Positions 29,901 through 44,900 of a stretch of 64,000 nucleotides of DNA are shown here, one piece after another. The notes beneath the pieces were generated by a model, which did no database searches, was not told the DNA's origin, and saw only the letters and a program-made list of their open reading frames with translations. Position 1 is the stretch's first letter; every line of letters begins with the position of its first letter. The stretch comes from Flaccisagitta enflata (Eukaryota; Chaetognatha; Sagittoidea; Aphragmophora). The DNA is taken from NCBI GenBank assembly GCA_965153355.1, contig OZ231126.1:5828001-5892000 (forward strand), written 5' to 3'. The translations under genes and the position numbers were made by a program.

Positions 29901-32900
29901 AAACCGTGGAAAGAAAATGACATAGACAATGACAAAGACAATTACAATGACATATACACTTTTCGCTGTCTGGAACTTGATACACTTGATGACCTGAAAC
30001 CGTGGAAAGAAAATGACATAGACAATGACAAAGACAATTACAATGACATATACACTTTTCGCTGTCAGAAACTTGATACACTGTCGGAAACTTGATACAC
30101 TTGATGACCTGAAACAGTGGAAAGAAAATGACAAAGACAATGCGTACAAAATATCTCAAGCCTGATCCGTGGGTGTTAATTTAACGCTAAGCTGAGAAGC
30201 AAGTCATATGCAGATTTTCATGTTTAAACGTACAGACACATGATTAGATGAAGTCACTTGGCACTAGCTCAGAGCCTCGAGACTCCCTTTTGCTTACCTG
30301 AATCAAGTCTAAATGGTCCTCCTTTGCCTCCCAGTCCTGCGGTATCTCTGCCTCCTGATCCTCCTGCCCACGTATTTCCTCCAACGTGGGCTTCTCCCTT
30401 CTCGTCGATTTTGCCGATTTTGGGTCCTGAGACGTCTTTGCCGCTGTCCCGATACTTCAACTCCAGTTTGCCGCCGTCTCCCATCCCAATCATCTTCCGC
30501 CAATTTTGCAAAGACTGAATCGACGGAAAAAAAGAGAACTGGAGTAAAAGCGAGGCAACTCCATATCAAAGATCTTGCACTATGACGCGCGCAGTTGACG
30601 CAGATAAATATAGCAACATCGGTAAGAATCAACAGCTTTGAATGAATGTTGTAATGGAGACAACAGGGGTGTGTGTGTATATAGTAGCATGGCCATTGAT
30701 TGCTAACTCCCCATTACCTAACTTTTGATTTTCTTCCCAAAAAGCGTCAAAATAGGAACAAGTGACGCAGAATCACAATGTTACAGACCAACCCCCCAGC
30801 CTCACTCAAAAACCACCCCCCCCCCCCAGCAATGAGATTTCCATGTGGATTTACTCGAAGGCTGGCCAAAACTGGACCATAAAACTATATATCTGGGTTC
30901 CTTGTTCAATTCTCTGCACAGTTATGTAAAAATTTCCGTGGCAAAAGGCGGTAATGAGAATTCTTTTCTCTCCAATAGGGATGTACACAAGTTTTGCACA
31001 TTGAAACCATATTATCTATGCTAGATGTGCTCATAGTGAGATGAAACTTGACGATGACATCAAGAACACTTGTATAGACATTTTTCAATGTTTGCCTTCA
31101 GTGAAAAAAATTTTGCCTTATTTTCGCATTATAAGAGCCACTGGAGACAGTGTGCAGTGCCTGCATATCCTACCGAAAGCAGGGAGTCTCTGGAGGTTTC
31201 CCACATTCTGACAGTTCCTCCGGCGTCGACTGTGACGAGCGAATTGCGTCCAGGCATCGGAGCCATCACCAACTGAACATCCGAAACCGCGTTCAACCAA
31301 TGCATGAAGGATGACATGCGCTGCACTGGAGGCACCTGTAAGAAGAGGGGGAAGGAAACTACGTATGAAAGATGCATGAAAGATGATATAAGCTCCACTG
31401 GAAGGAGGGGGGGTGAAGCCATGAGAGGAGGGGGATGAGTAGGCAAAAAGAAAGTGACCGCTGTCGCTGAAACTGTTGGTGAGATCTCAAGAAGTCGAGA
31501 GTTTGGGTTAAAATGTCCGGCGGTCGCATTAAGCTAGACCTCGATTCTATCCTTTAAGGGAATGGTTTCTTAACAATGTTACCCTCGGGTGATTTGTTGA
31601 ATTTTGGTCACGGTAACAATCATTTGCCCTTGAATACTTTGGGTAAGCAGTTTGCTTTAGGGGTCGGTTGATAAGAAAGGATGTTTTTCAGATTCTGTTT
31701 TTTGGAAAAAAGGACCGGTGCGCTTATTAACTTGTCAATGAGGGTACTCATGGCCCTCTTCCACCCATTTTAGTGTGGGTATGGTGAGGTCCCCATATTG
31801 TTTCACCTATCATACCAGAGGGAATTGTCAGTGTGCGGTTAAGAGACAACAACAACAATTTCAAGAAGAAAAATCTTAGTGATTACCGGAATGTAAGTGA
31901 CTTTGTTGTCTGCCAAGTGAACGACTTCTAAGAATCCGGCGACATTTTCCGGTTCCTTGACGGGTTTCGCGGCGAAAGACGACTCTTCAGACTCCGGGTC
32001 ACGTCCGTAGGCGGATTTCAAAGGCACCATCGACTTGGGAATCGCGCGGACAACCTGCAACAAGAGGGAACGGCAATATGCAAATGAGTATAAAGCTCAT
32101 GAATTCGCGGACAAACTGTGACGAGGGAGTTATGCAAGGAACGACAATATGCTAATGAGAGATTGGCTTAAATAGATCTCTGAATTCAGTCTCGTTGGCA
32201 AAATGATCAGAGGCATCTACCGACAAAATTCACAGCCGTTCGTACTAAATGGCAAGAATGATGGGAAACCAATTACACATCGGTTCTGTGGCAAAATACG
32301 ACGTGCGGTCGCCGATCGGCACCAGTCACGTGACCCACAACAGTTTGCATTAAATGGCAAGAACAATTACACATCGGTTCCGTGTCAAACAACGACGGTC
32401 GATCGCCGATCGGCAACCGTCATGTGACCCACAACAGTTTGTATTAAATGGCGAGAACAATTACACATCGGTTCCGTGGCAAACAACGACGTTCGATCGC
32501 CGATCGGCATCCGTCACGTACACCCACCTGCGCGTCATCGGGCAACATGGAGGTGGGTCTGTTCTCCACGTGGATGGCGTTGAGCGCTTTGTTCTTCAAC
32601 GAGGCTTCGACGGGCGGCCGAGGCCAAGTGTGAATGTCAGAAGACAACAAGTCCGGGAAACCCACGGCCACCGAGGCCAAAGAATCGTCGGAGGACGAGG
32701 AGGAAGAGGAGGAGATGACGAGCCGGTTGGGACAGATGATCTTCGAATCCAAAGCTTGAGAGAGATGCTCGTTGGAAAGCCCACCCGCGGATAATGACGT
32801 GATGGATAAGGAAGAAGACCTTTCAAATGGATGGAGGAGTGTTTGTTTTTTTAAATTGTGTATTTGTGAGCGACGCGGGCCAACGTGTGTGCCCATGAGA

Positions 32901-35900
32901 AGTAAGATAACAGTTCATTTTTCTTTTTTATAAAAGCTTTCGATAAAAGTAGTAAAGGTCTACTAATTAAACGCATGTTGCTGATAACAATACAGACTCA
33001 CCATTTACCGCTGCCAATCCATGCTTTTTTCTCTCTCCTGAAAAATCATTTCAGATCCTTTTCAAAATTTTGAACTTTCTCAAACAAACGCAACCCTTAC
33101 AGTAGTTGATTAAATATTTTCGACAACGGGACACTTACTCGTCGGCTATCTCCTGTATGGTGTACCTGGATGGGATATCCCCCGTGGCGGGTCCTGGTCC
33201 CTGTTTGTGATCATGGAGATACTTACTCATCGGCTATCTCCTGTATGGTGTACGTGGATGGGATATCCCCCGTGGCGGGTCCTGGTCCCTGTTTGTGATC
33301 ATAGAGATACTTACTCGTTGGCTATCTCCTGTATGGTGTACGTGGATGGGATATCCCCCGTGGCGGGTCCTGGTCCCTGTTAGTGATCATAGAGATACTT
33401 ACTCATCGGCTATCTCCTGTATAGTGTACGTGGATGGGATATCCCCCGTGGCGGGTCCTGGTCCCGGCCCATCATCATCTTCGTGCATCGCGGTCATCAT
33501 GAATGTTTTGTCCGTAGAAGCATCGTAGGCGACGAAAGAGAAACCTTCCACGCTTGGGTCAACCACCTGACGACACAATTCATGTCAACTTTTTTTAAGG
33601 CCCTTGCTAATGAGCGCATAATGCCGAAACTTGGGTTTACGCCATCTATGAGGTCGTATTTATCTGTGAAACAAGAGGAACTAATCAACCTCACCTTAAC
33701 GTTGGTAGCCATAAAAGGCAGCTGTACGCGATGCGCGGAGGAAGAAGGCTTCATGAATCTCACGACGTCGACGAAAGCAGAAGAATCTTGATAAAACAGC
33801 AAAAGACCGCCGTAATCGGGATTGGACGAAAAGTCGGAAACCTAAAGTGGTCGAGGATCCAGAATTAGGAACAACAAAAACAACAACGACAACAAAAGGC
33901 CGCTTTACAGACGGGACCCTATTAAGAGTGGAGGAGGGACCCAAAGTTTTAGCATCACCCCCTACAGCCTATATGGCTCAAGCAATTTACTTAGTTGCTA
34001 AGGCGGATTACACCTTGGGTGGAAACAATTGGCGCCACCGTGGCGATTTTTGAACACCTAGAACACCCCTAAATTTTCAAAATTGAAGAAAAAAATGGGT
34101 CTAATTTTTTGAGGGTCCAGAGGGTGATTTTGCAAAATTAAAGGGTTTTTTAGGTGGAAATTCAAAAATCGCCACGGTGGCGCCAATTGTATTCACCTAA
34201 GGTGTAAATCGCCACAGCAAGTGAGAGAAATGCTTGAGCCATTTGAGCTGTAGGGGGTGATGCTAAAACTTTGGGTCCCTCCTCCGCTCTTATTAGGGTC
34301 CCGTCTGTAATCACTAATCAAGAATTGATCATAAGTCGGAATCAAGTGGGAGAGGATAAGAGATTTGGGATACAGGATTAAGGAGGAGGAAGTGATCGCG
34401 AATCGCTATTCGTGATTCTAATTCGTAATTGATTCACAATCGGAAATCAGGGGTGTATATAGTTGAGCGGCTTTTGATTTTTTTCCCCCTCCTGCCTTTG
34501 ATTTTCTTCCCCATGACGCATCGCGTCACATTACAAAATCTTTGATTTTCTTCCCCTCAAAGCTATAAAATAGTATAATTTAGTTGAATTGTGTTGTAGT
34601 AATTGTATTTTACCTTTTGGTACTACCAAAAGTGTTAAGATCTTCAAAAATTTTTTTTTTCTTTTTTTCAAACTTTTGATTTTCTTCCCCATCTCCAAAC
34701 CCTTTGATTTTATTCCCCCCACCAGGGGGGGGGGGGGAATACTCAACTTTAAACACCCCTGTCGGAAATTATGAGAAACCAAGTCAAAGGTGAGAATCAT
34801 AATCATTCATAAAAGAACCAATTCAAAAGAAACTATTTTCCACTATTTTCCACTTTTCATTAACCCATATCAGATCAAAAGAAGCAATAACGAAGTAAAA
34901 GCAAGAAGTTGACCTAATGTTATTGTAGGAAGTTGGGCCAGGCAATGGTGAATGCTCGTGGTTAACTAGGTTATCAGTCGGGTTGTCTCTCTCCTAATCG
35001 GTGGTAATGCTTGATCACCTCTGGCCAAACAGGTTCGTGAGCTAATCCGTCTTTCCCTTATCCTATTTCTACCCTGTCATCAAATACAACTGTAACGAAA
35101 GAAACCTTTACTACACTTTAAGTATTCATATGGAGGAATTTTGCTTTGTTTCATCAAAAAGCACATAACCTACCATTTTTTCATGCAAAATTTCAGAGCA
35201 CCGGCTAAAGCGGTTTAGTTTCCACATGATTTCCAAATTTGACAAGATTTTCCTCAAAATCATCATTTTTTAGTAATTTTTTATGTAAAAACTATTTTGA
35301 ATTCATGAAAATTGAATAAAAATGACCAGATTGGTCAAGAATAGTTGTTGATACATCAATTTTTTTCTTTTTTCAAAATTTTTTCACAATAAAAAAGATT
35401 TGAGTAAACATTTCAATATTTTCAAATTTAAAATTTGCTTAAACTTGCCTAGCAACTTTTTCATTCAAATAGGTGTTGTGGCCAAATCATTTGAGCTAGT
35501 GCTTTGAAATTTTATATGACAAAATGGTAGATCATGTGCTTTCAGAGGAAACAAAGCGGAATTCTTCAATATAAATACTTTGTGCACAATAAAGGTTTCT
35601 TTTGTTACAGTTGTAACTGATGGCAGGGTATATTGATAAAACTTACCATTCTGAATCTGTGTTTTTCCGGTTTGTTCATCCTGGTGGCTCCAGATCCGGT
35701 TTTAGACATTTTGTTGAGAATGTCTGTGGCCCGGCCGAGGACAGACTGATCCACGAAATCCAGCTTAGTCACGTCACCAGTCATGGCAGACAAATGATGG
35801 ACAAGACCGGACACCTCCTCCAACATCACCACGGACTCGTGGTATGGGGCGGGCAAGGCTGGACAGAGAATGGATAATGGCAAAGCATGAGGGATGGAAA

Positions 35901-38900
35901 GATAAAGCAGATGAAGCAGGCGGGAGTGGGAAGCCAAAGGGAGTAACAAATGCTTTGGAGGTTACAGTGTAAATGTTTAGGTGGCCAAAGGGATTAAAAA
36001 CACTTTGGAGACCAGAAGGGTATAGAAATGTTTATCATTATGGAGGAGGAGGGGAGAAGGAGAAGAGAAGTAAGAAGAGGAAGAGGGAGAGGAACAAGAA
36101 CATGTAATAGAGGATTAAGAAAAAGAAGAAGAAGAAGAAGAAGAAGAAGAAGGAGAAGAAGATGAAGAAGATGAAGAAGAAGAAGAAGTAGAAGAAGAAG
36201 ATGAAGAAGATGAAGAAGAGAAGTGAAATAGGATGAAGATGAATGTGAAGAGTGTAAGATCAGTAGCGCATATAACATTTTGGGTATAGTGAGGGATATT
36301 GTTCCACTAGTCATATACTGCATCACAGTCAAACAAATTAAATCAGATATCTCGTTTTAATAATTTTCTCACCGGCCAATTGTACGCGGGGTTTAAAAGC
36401 GGTGATATTTCTGGGGAAGAAATCCCACAAATCGACGCAATGAATCTGACTCGAGTTGAGATCGGAGGTCATGAGGGAAATTGGGTTGACAGCGCCAACG
36501 TGAATCAACTCGGCCACGTTGTGAGTCACAGCGCAAACATCTGAAAATTGATATATCCATCAGGGGGCGTTTCTAGTCAAGACAACCGCGTTTTGAACGG
36601 GCCACTCGGTCGCTCGCTACGTTCGTTCGCTCGCACTGCTCACTCCGCTCACTCGCTCCGCAGCGCTCCGCTTCGCTAGCTTCGCTCGCTCGCTCCGTTC
36701 ACGGGCTCGCTCACTCACTTCGCTCACTCCCTCATGGGACGGTTGAAATTCTTGAATATGTGTTCACACTGTTATCGCGATTCACGGGAACAAACGCGTT
36801 TTTGGCGCTCACTAGAAACACGCCCTCAGTTGCACGCGTACGTTTGGCGCGTCACGAGTCACGTGTTTGACAACGCCAGCGGCACGATTCAGTATATATT
36901 CGTGAATGTGAAAGGGCGGCGTAAAGCGCGGAAACTGAAACCGTCGGTTGACAGGATCGATTTCAATGCCGCTAACATCGCTTGGGAAGCCGTTTTTACT
37001 GAGCAGTCTTGTCTTTGAGACTATGACTAGGCACGATTTAGCTGTAAACTGGCTTTTGCGCCAACGGCAATGGTCGCGTTGTAAAACTTGGGACGCTGAT
37101 TTCATCACAGCCCGGCCTTTTCTTCTTTATATAAAACCATTTGTACAAAACGCTGTCGTATTCGAAAGTAAAAACTCAAATACTAATACTTACTTTTATT
37201 TATTGTGGTTACGATGTCACAAGCCTTTTTTTGGTCATAAGAATGAAGAAATATTTAAGCGGTGAATAAAACATATTACTGCAATATTCAACATCAGGCA
37301 TGAAGAAAACATCGAACTACAATATGCAAATGAGGATTTTATCTACCGAGAGTCCGAGACTGATAAGCAAAATCGCAAACAGTTTCAAGGAAGATGACAT
37401 CACCTGCGCAAATGTTATCATTTACTTTGTCAATTTTAGCCATTTTAACCATGCTTCTCAGAATCGGTACCTCTGCACCACACACACGAACATAAAAGCG
37501 GTCAACCGCTTCCACATTCCCAGTGGAAACTACATTCTCGCTTTTTTTTTACCGGTCATGATGTTGGTTTCGTGCAGCGGCATTTTCCAGGATGTCTTTT
37601 CCTCGGTAAATTCGGTGGCTCGTCTATCCGTCATCTCGAGCGGGAATTGTTGAGGTCTGGCACGCTGAGGACCGTCGAAGAGAAGAGGACGCGGAGTCAC
37701 GATGCACGACAACGATGACAAGGAAGACGCCGAAGGATGACGCATCTCCCATCTGTAATGAAGGTGACAAAATAACAATTAGGTCTAGCACGCTGAGGAC
37801 CGTCGAAGAGAAGAGGACGCGGAGTCACGATACACGACAACGATGACAAGGAAGACGCCGAAGGACGACGCATCTCCCATCTGTAATGAAGGTGACAAAA
37901 TAACAATTAGGTCTAGCACGCTGAGGACCGTCGAAGAAAAGAGGACGCGGAGTCACGATACACGACAACGATGACAAGGAAGACGCCGAAGGACGACGCA
38001 TCTCCCATCTGTAATGATGGTGACAAAATAACAATTAGGTCTAGCACGCTGAGGACCGTCGAAGAGAAGAGGACGCGGAGTCACGATACACGACAACAAT
38101 GACAAGGAAGACGCCAAAGGACGATGCGTCTCCCATCTGTAATGATGGTGATAAAATAACAATTAGGTCTAGCACGCTGAGGACCGTCGAAGTGAAGAGG
38201 ATGCGGAGTCACGATACACGACAACGATGACAAGGAAGACGTCGAAGGACGACGCGTCTCCCATCTGTAATGATGGTGACAAAATAACAATTAGGTCAAG
38301 CACGCTGAGGACCGTCGAAGAGAAGAGGACGCGGAGTCACAATACACGACAACGATGACAAGGAAGACGCCGAAGGACGACGCGTCTCCCACCTGGATGA
38401 GGAGGATGTAAGTGGCAAAGAGACTAGCGCAGTGAGAGAGATGTGGGGATGGACATAAGAATGAATATGGTCAGAGCGTGAGTCCGTGTCCATGGCAGAA
38501 CGCCTGTGAGCAAGTTTCCGTGCGCTTTAGAGCAATTGTTCAGTAGGGATTGATCATTTCAATTTGTGTCGAGTAGACAACTAGGGTCCTATAGCCCGGT
38601 TTCCCGTCTTATTAAGCGAAGGGAGGGGATAAGCGTGAAAAGCATTATTTTTGTTTCAAAGATAAAGAACGGTTACCATAAGCGCATCCGTACCTAGCAG
38701 AGAGAGTTGGCGCGGGTAGTGGAACATCCCTGGCCAAAAGAACATTAGAGGGGTTGGCTCCAAGCGGGATTCCATGTTTGTGCAGAGTGTCAATGACCGT
38801 CTCTTTCATTTCTTCGTTGTACGAATCGAAATCGATCACATTTCGAACCACCGACGCCAAACCTGAAACGATAGACAGACAGACAGATGGTCAGACGGTA

Positions 38901-41900
38901 ACGGTAACAGAGGCGATAACGATAGACAGACAGACAGACAGATACTGATAGACAGACGGTAACGATAATCTAACGTTCAGCATATTGAACATTGACGTCC
39001 GAGAAGCATCAGTCATAATGTGCCCGCTGCCCCATCAAAGGACCTGTGTACAGGAGATGAAACCTGCGGTTAATCCAGGGCTGATGACGCCAGCCAATGC
39101 TCATGCTAGGGACTCTAGCGTCATGGACCAAATTTCTATGAATGAAGGCAGAGAATCGGATCAAACTTCTATAAATGAAGGCTGAGAATCAAAAAGATAG
39201 ACAGACAGACAATCGTCAGATATACGCGCGTACGCAAAAGGCAAGGGTAATGATCGGTCATTTGTTTTATTGAACCTTCGTGCGGGTATTTGTCCAAATG
39301 TTTGACGATGGCGACGACTTCTCGAGTGGAATACGGATAAGCGATTTGTCCTTTATCGGCCAACCCACGAAGCTCGCCAAACGCCAGCACGAGCTTCTTG
39401 AGGATCTCCTCGGGCAGTCGTTGACCATAGCTTCGAAGGAGTTGCATCTCCGATCCCAGATCGGGATTGTCGATGGCGTGAGAGGAAAATAAATCACCTA
39501 AAGACGCGAAAAAGTCGTTGCCCAGAAACGGGAAACCGGGACGATTGGCTAACACCTGCAGGAGGAGGAGGAGAAGAGCATAAATGGACAGAGAGAAGAA
39601 AAAGAAGAAGAACAACAACAAAACAACAACTGGTGAACATGAAGGAGACGAACGAGACGGAGAGCAACAACGTAAGACCAACAGTAGAACAACAACCAAA
39701 AGTAGAACAACAACCAACAACAGAAGAACAACAACCAACAACAGCGTAACGATAGCAGCAGAACCAGAACGAATGAGTAACAACAACCAACGATGGCAAA
39801 TGAAAACAACCAACAACGACAAAACTCGACAATGGAACAACACTACCAACAACAACACGTTATGACAACAACAACGATTCACATTCTGCCCATTCCATAC
39901 CATCATCCTAAAATTGGGATGCGCGACGATGACATCCTCCGGCAACTCTTCCTTCGTCCTGCCGGCGGCCTCGTGGGCGGAAATGATCCTCCTACCGTCT
40001 CCGAGCGTCATCGTGCCGGATTCGACGAGCGTCTTGAGGACGCAGGTGACGTTGGTCGGGGCTTTGTCAGCCTCGTCGACGACCAACACGTGACCTTGAC
40101 GAACGGCGCGGACCAATGGAGAATCCTCGTACGTGATCACGCCGTCGAGGACTTTGGGTTGTAACGTCAGGGATTGCACCTAGGGAGAGAGGAAAAGAGG
40201 GGAGAGAGGGGAGAGAGAAGAGAGAGGAGAAAGGAGAGAGAGAGGAGAGAGGGGAGAGAGGGGAGAGAGAAGAGAGAGAAGAGAGAGGAGAGAGGAGAAA
40301 GGAGAGAGGAGAAAGGAGAGAGGAGAAAGGAGATAGAGGGTAGAGGTTGGAAGGAAGGGAGAGAAGAGAAAATGAGAGAAGAGAGAGGCGAAAAGAGAGA
40401 GGAGAGAGGAGAGAAGTGAGAGGAAAGAGAAACATTTATTCATCAACGATGGAAAACAATGTAACAGAATTTCCACGCATTCTATATAACAAACGCCGCT
40501 CGTATGAACCAAATATACCGAATGTCTCCTCATCAAATTCGTGGTTACTTACCGTGGTATCTCTGTGCAGTTGCACGTATTCTCTCGGTCTCCTCATGAG
40601 CTGCAGAAATCGATCGACAATTTTGTTTTTGCCGACTCCTTGATTACCGACTAGCAGCAAATGTTCGCCGAGGCTAAAGTCTCTCAGCATGGACTCGAGA
40701 ACGCGAGTGTGTTGAGAGTTCTCGTAAAACACGAAATTGTCCGGGATGAGAAATTCTTCGTCCACCGCGGGAGGAGTTAAGGCTACGGTGGTTGAACCTT
40801 AAGAGAGGCCAAGAAAGAGGAAGGAAGGAAGGAAGGAAGAATCAAAGGAAGGAAAGAAGGAAGGGTAGTGGGATGGAAGGACGGATGGAAGAATGGATGG
40901 ATAGATGAAAAGAAGGATGACGAGTTAGGAAATATTTGTACAAGAAATGAGTAGCAAGACACACGGGGTAGCGTAAAACAAAGAAGAATGAAGTATGCTG
41001 CATGGCCATAGCCCAATCATGGCTCACTCAGAACCAAAGCCACCACACTTACAAAAGCTGAGAATAGGCCCCTAATTACCTATCGTCAGCCTTCCATTTT
41101 CCACGCGGCATCCCAGTTCTTCCGTATCCTTAGACGCGTCGGAAACGGAAGCAGCAGCAGCAGCAGCAGCAGCCTGGGATTTCCTCCTCACAATTCCGGC
41201 TTTTTCCATGCTTTCTTCCAGCGCGTTTTTAGCCAAAGCCGGTAAGAATCTCGCCAAACAAGCTCGTTCCACGGCACTCCACACGTCAGGAGGCGCCGAA
41301 GAAGTCGACGACGTCGCATCGAAGGATGATGCCATTTGACGAGCTGTTCGAAGAAGTTGACGCGTCGACAAGGAAGAGGAGAGAGATTTCAACGTCGGGT
41401 CGTTGGAACTGAAGTGATTGAAATGAAATACGGATGGGATACGATAGGATGATAAATTTGCATGATACGAATGATACGGCAGACAACCGCCTAGGGATAG
41501 AAATTGATTCGTTTATGAATTGGACGCTTGTTGATGTCTACGTGTCATGTCGTGCAGTATAACAAGGCCGGATACCGACCGACAAAGCGGGGTGTAGAGT
41601 CGCGTAGCGCGCGACTAAAAGTCCGAGTCTCACCCTCGAAGCGTCTCGGTGAATTTGAGCAGCGGATCGATTTGTTGTTTTTTGAGCTGCGGGACGCTTT
41701 TCAAGATGACGTCCGTTTCTTCGGCGATGCCCAAAGGACGCATTTGATGGTAGAAGAAAAGAGTCAATTGCTCGGCGCCCAACCAGGCTTGGGAAGCAGT
41801 GCCACCTGTGGGATGGGGATGATGATGGTTGATATTATTGGATCCATTAACGGTAAGATCATTTTAGCAGTACCGAACGCAGCAGTCCCTTTTTGCTAAT

Positions 41901-44900
41901 TTTCTTCCTTATTCTGGGGATGTACCTAGCAGTTTTGCAGCAGTCCCAAGCTCTCAATATTTTGGGGATGCGCCCAGCAGTCCCTCAGCAGTCCCCCCAA
42001 AGTATCATCTCAACTAAGATGGGGATGCACCCAGCAGTCCCTCAGCAGTCCCTCCTACCCTAACTTGGGGATGCACTTAGCAGTCCCTCAGCAGTCCCTC
42101 TTACCCTTACTAGGGGATGCGCTCAGCAGTCCCTCAGCAGTCCCTCCAAAAAAATCTCAGTATGATAAGTTTGGCGCAGCAGTATACCTTTATCTAGCAT
42201 GGGGATGCATCTAGCAGTCCCTCAGCAGTCCCTACTACACTAACCTGGGGATGCACTCAGCAGTCCCTCAGCAGTCCCTCCTTAAGAGTAACCCAATATG
42301 TAAAGTATGGCGCAGCAGTATAACTAACTAGCATGGGGATGCATCTAGCAGTCCCTCAGCAGTCCCTATTACACTAACCTGGGGATGCACTCAGCAGTCC
42401 CTTAGCAGTCCCTCCTTAAGAACAACCCAATATGTAAAGTATGGCGCTGCAGTATATCTTTAACTAGCATGGGGATGCATCTAGCAGTCCCTCAGCAGTC
42501 CCTATTACACTAACCTGGGGATGCACTCAGCAGTCCCTCAGCAGTCCCTCCTTAAGAGTAACCCAATATGTAGAGTATGGCGCAGCAGTATAACTTTAAC
42601 AAGCATGGGGATGCATCTAGCAGTCCCTCAGCAGTCCCTATTACACTAACCTGGGGATGCACTCAGCAGTCCCTCAGCAGTCCCTTCATAAGAATAACCC
42701 AATATGTAAAGTATGGCGCAGCAGTATAACATTAACTAATATGGGGATGCATCTAGCAGTCCCTCAGCAGTCCCTATTACACTAACCTGGGGATGCACTC
42801 AGCAGTCCCTCAGCAGTCCCTCCTTAAGAATAACCCAATAACTAAAGTATGGCGCAGCAGTATAACTAACTAGCATGGGATTGCATCTAGCAGTCCCTCA
42901 GCAGTCCCTAATACACTAATCTGGGGATGCACTCAGCAGTCCCTTAGCAGTCCCTCCTTAAGAACAACCCAATATGTAAAGTAAGGCGCTGCAGTATATC
43001 TTTTACTAGCATGGGGATGCATCTAGCAGTCCCTCAGCAGTCCCTACTACACTAACCTGGGGATGCACTCAGCAGTCCCTCAGCAGTCCCTCCTTAAGAG
43101 TAACCCAATATGTAAAGTATGGCGCAGCAGTATAATTCTAACTAGCATGGGGATGCATCTAGCAGTCCCTCAGCAGTCCCTATTACACTAACCTGGGGAT
43201 GCACTCAGCAGTCCCTTAGCAGTCCCTCCTTAAGAATAACCCAATATGTAAAGTATGGCGCAGCAGTATAACATTAACTAGCATGGGGATGCATCTAGCA
43301 GTCCCTCAGCAGTCCCTAGTACACTAACGTGGGGATGCACTCAGCAGTCCCTCAGCAGTCCCTTCATAAGAATAACCCAATATGTAAAGTATGGCGCAGC
43401 AGTATAACATTAACTAGCATGGGGATGCATCTAGCAGTCCCTCAGCAGTCCCTATTACACTAACCTGGGGATGCACTCAGCAGTCCCTCAGCAGTCCCTC
43501 CTTAAGAATAACCCAATAAGTAAAGTATGGCGCAGCAGTATAACTAACTAGCATGGGGATGCATCTAGCAGTCCCTCAGCAGTCCCTATTACACTAACCT
43601 GGGGATGCACTCAGCAGTCCCTTAGCAGTCCCTCCTTAAGAACAACCCAATATGTAAAGTATGGCGCTGCAGTATATCTTTAACTAGCATGGGGATGCAT
43701 CTAGCAGTCCCTCAGGAGTCCCTACTACACTAACCTGGGGATGCACTCAGCAGTCCCTCAGCAGTCCCTCCTTAAGAGTAACCCAATATGTAAAGTATGG
43801 CGCAGCAGTATAATTTTAACTAGCATGGGGATGCATCTAGCAGTCCCTCAGCAGTCCCTATTACACTAACCTGGGGATGCACTCAGCAGTCCCTTAGCAG
43901 TCCCTCCTTAAGAATAACCCAATATGTAAAGTATGGCGCAGCAGTATAACATTAACTAGCAGGGGGATGCATCTAGCAGTCCCTCAGCAGTCCCTAGTAC
44001 ACTAACGTGGGGATGCACTCAGCAGTCCCTCAGCAGTCCCTTCATAAGAATAACCCAATATGTAAAGTATGGCGCAGCAGTATAACATTAACTAGCATGG
44101 GGATGCATCTAGCAGTCCCTCAGCAGTCCCTATTACACTAACCTGGGGATGCACTCAGCAGTCCCTTAGCAGTCCCTCCTTAAGAATAACCCAATATGTA
44201 AAGTATGGCGCAGCAGTATAACATTAACTAGCAGGGGGATGCATTTAGCAGTCCCTCAGCAGTCCCTAGTACACTAATCTGGGGATGCACTCAGCAGTCC
44301 CTCAGCAGTCCCTTCATAAGAATAACCCAATATGTAAAGTATGGCGCAGCAGTATAACATTAACTAGCATGGGGATGCATCTAGCAGTCCCTCAGCAGTC
44401 CCTATTACACTAACCTGGGGATGCACTCAGCAGTCCCTTAGCAGTCCCTTCATAAGAATAACCCAATATGTAAAGTATGGCGCAGCAGTATAACTTTAAC
44501 AAGCATGGGGATGCATCTAGCAGTCCCTCAGCAGTCCCTATTAGAATCAAACTAAGCTGGGGATGCATCAAGTAGTCCCTCAGCAGTCCCTATTATACTA
44601 AGCTGGGGATGCACTCAGCAGTCCCTCAGCAGTCCTTCCCTAAGAAATACCCAATATGTAAAGTGTGGCGCAGCAGTATATCTTTTTCTAGCATGGGGAT
44701 GCATCAAGCAGTCCCTCAGCAACTTCTGTAACTAACCTGGGGATGTGCTCAGGAGTCCCTCCTTAAGAATAACCCAATACATAAAGTTTGGCACACACGC
44801 AAAAGGAGTCCCTTTCTTTATTTCTAAATGCATTCTTTCTTTTCTTTTCGCCTTTTCTTTTCTTTCTTTCTTTTTTCAACTTTCTTTCCCTGTTTTTTTG

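Noticed and set aside
36734-37265. Plus-strand frames of about 100 codons next to the family D element
   Set aside because: The first begins inside the transposon, and neither resembles a known domain or shows splice continuity; they are antisense to VWA8 introns.
41885-44790. Regularly spaced repeats resembling a CRISPR array
   Set aside because: The sequence between repeats is itself repeated, the array is inverted at 46345-48180, the period is 136 bp, and the context is a eukaryotic intron with no cas genes.
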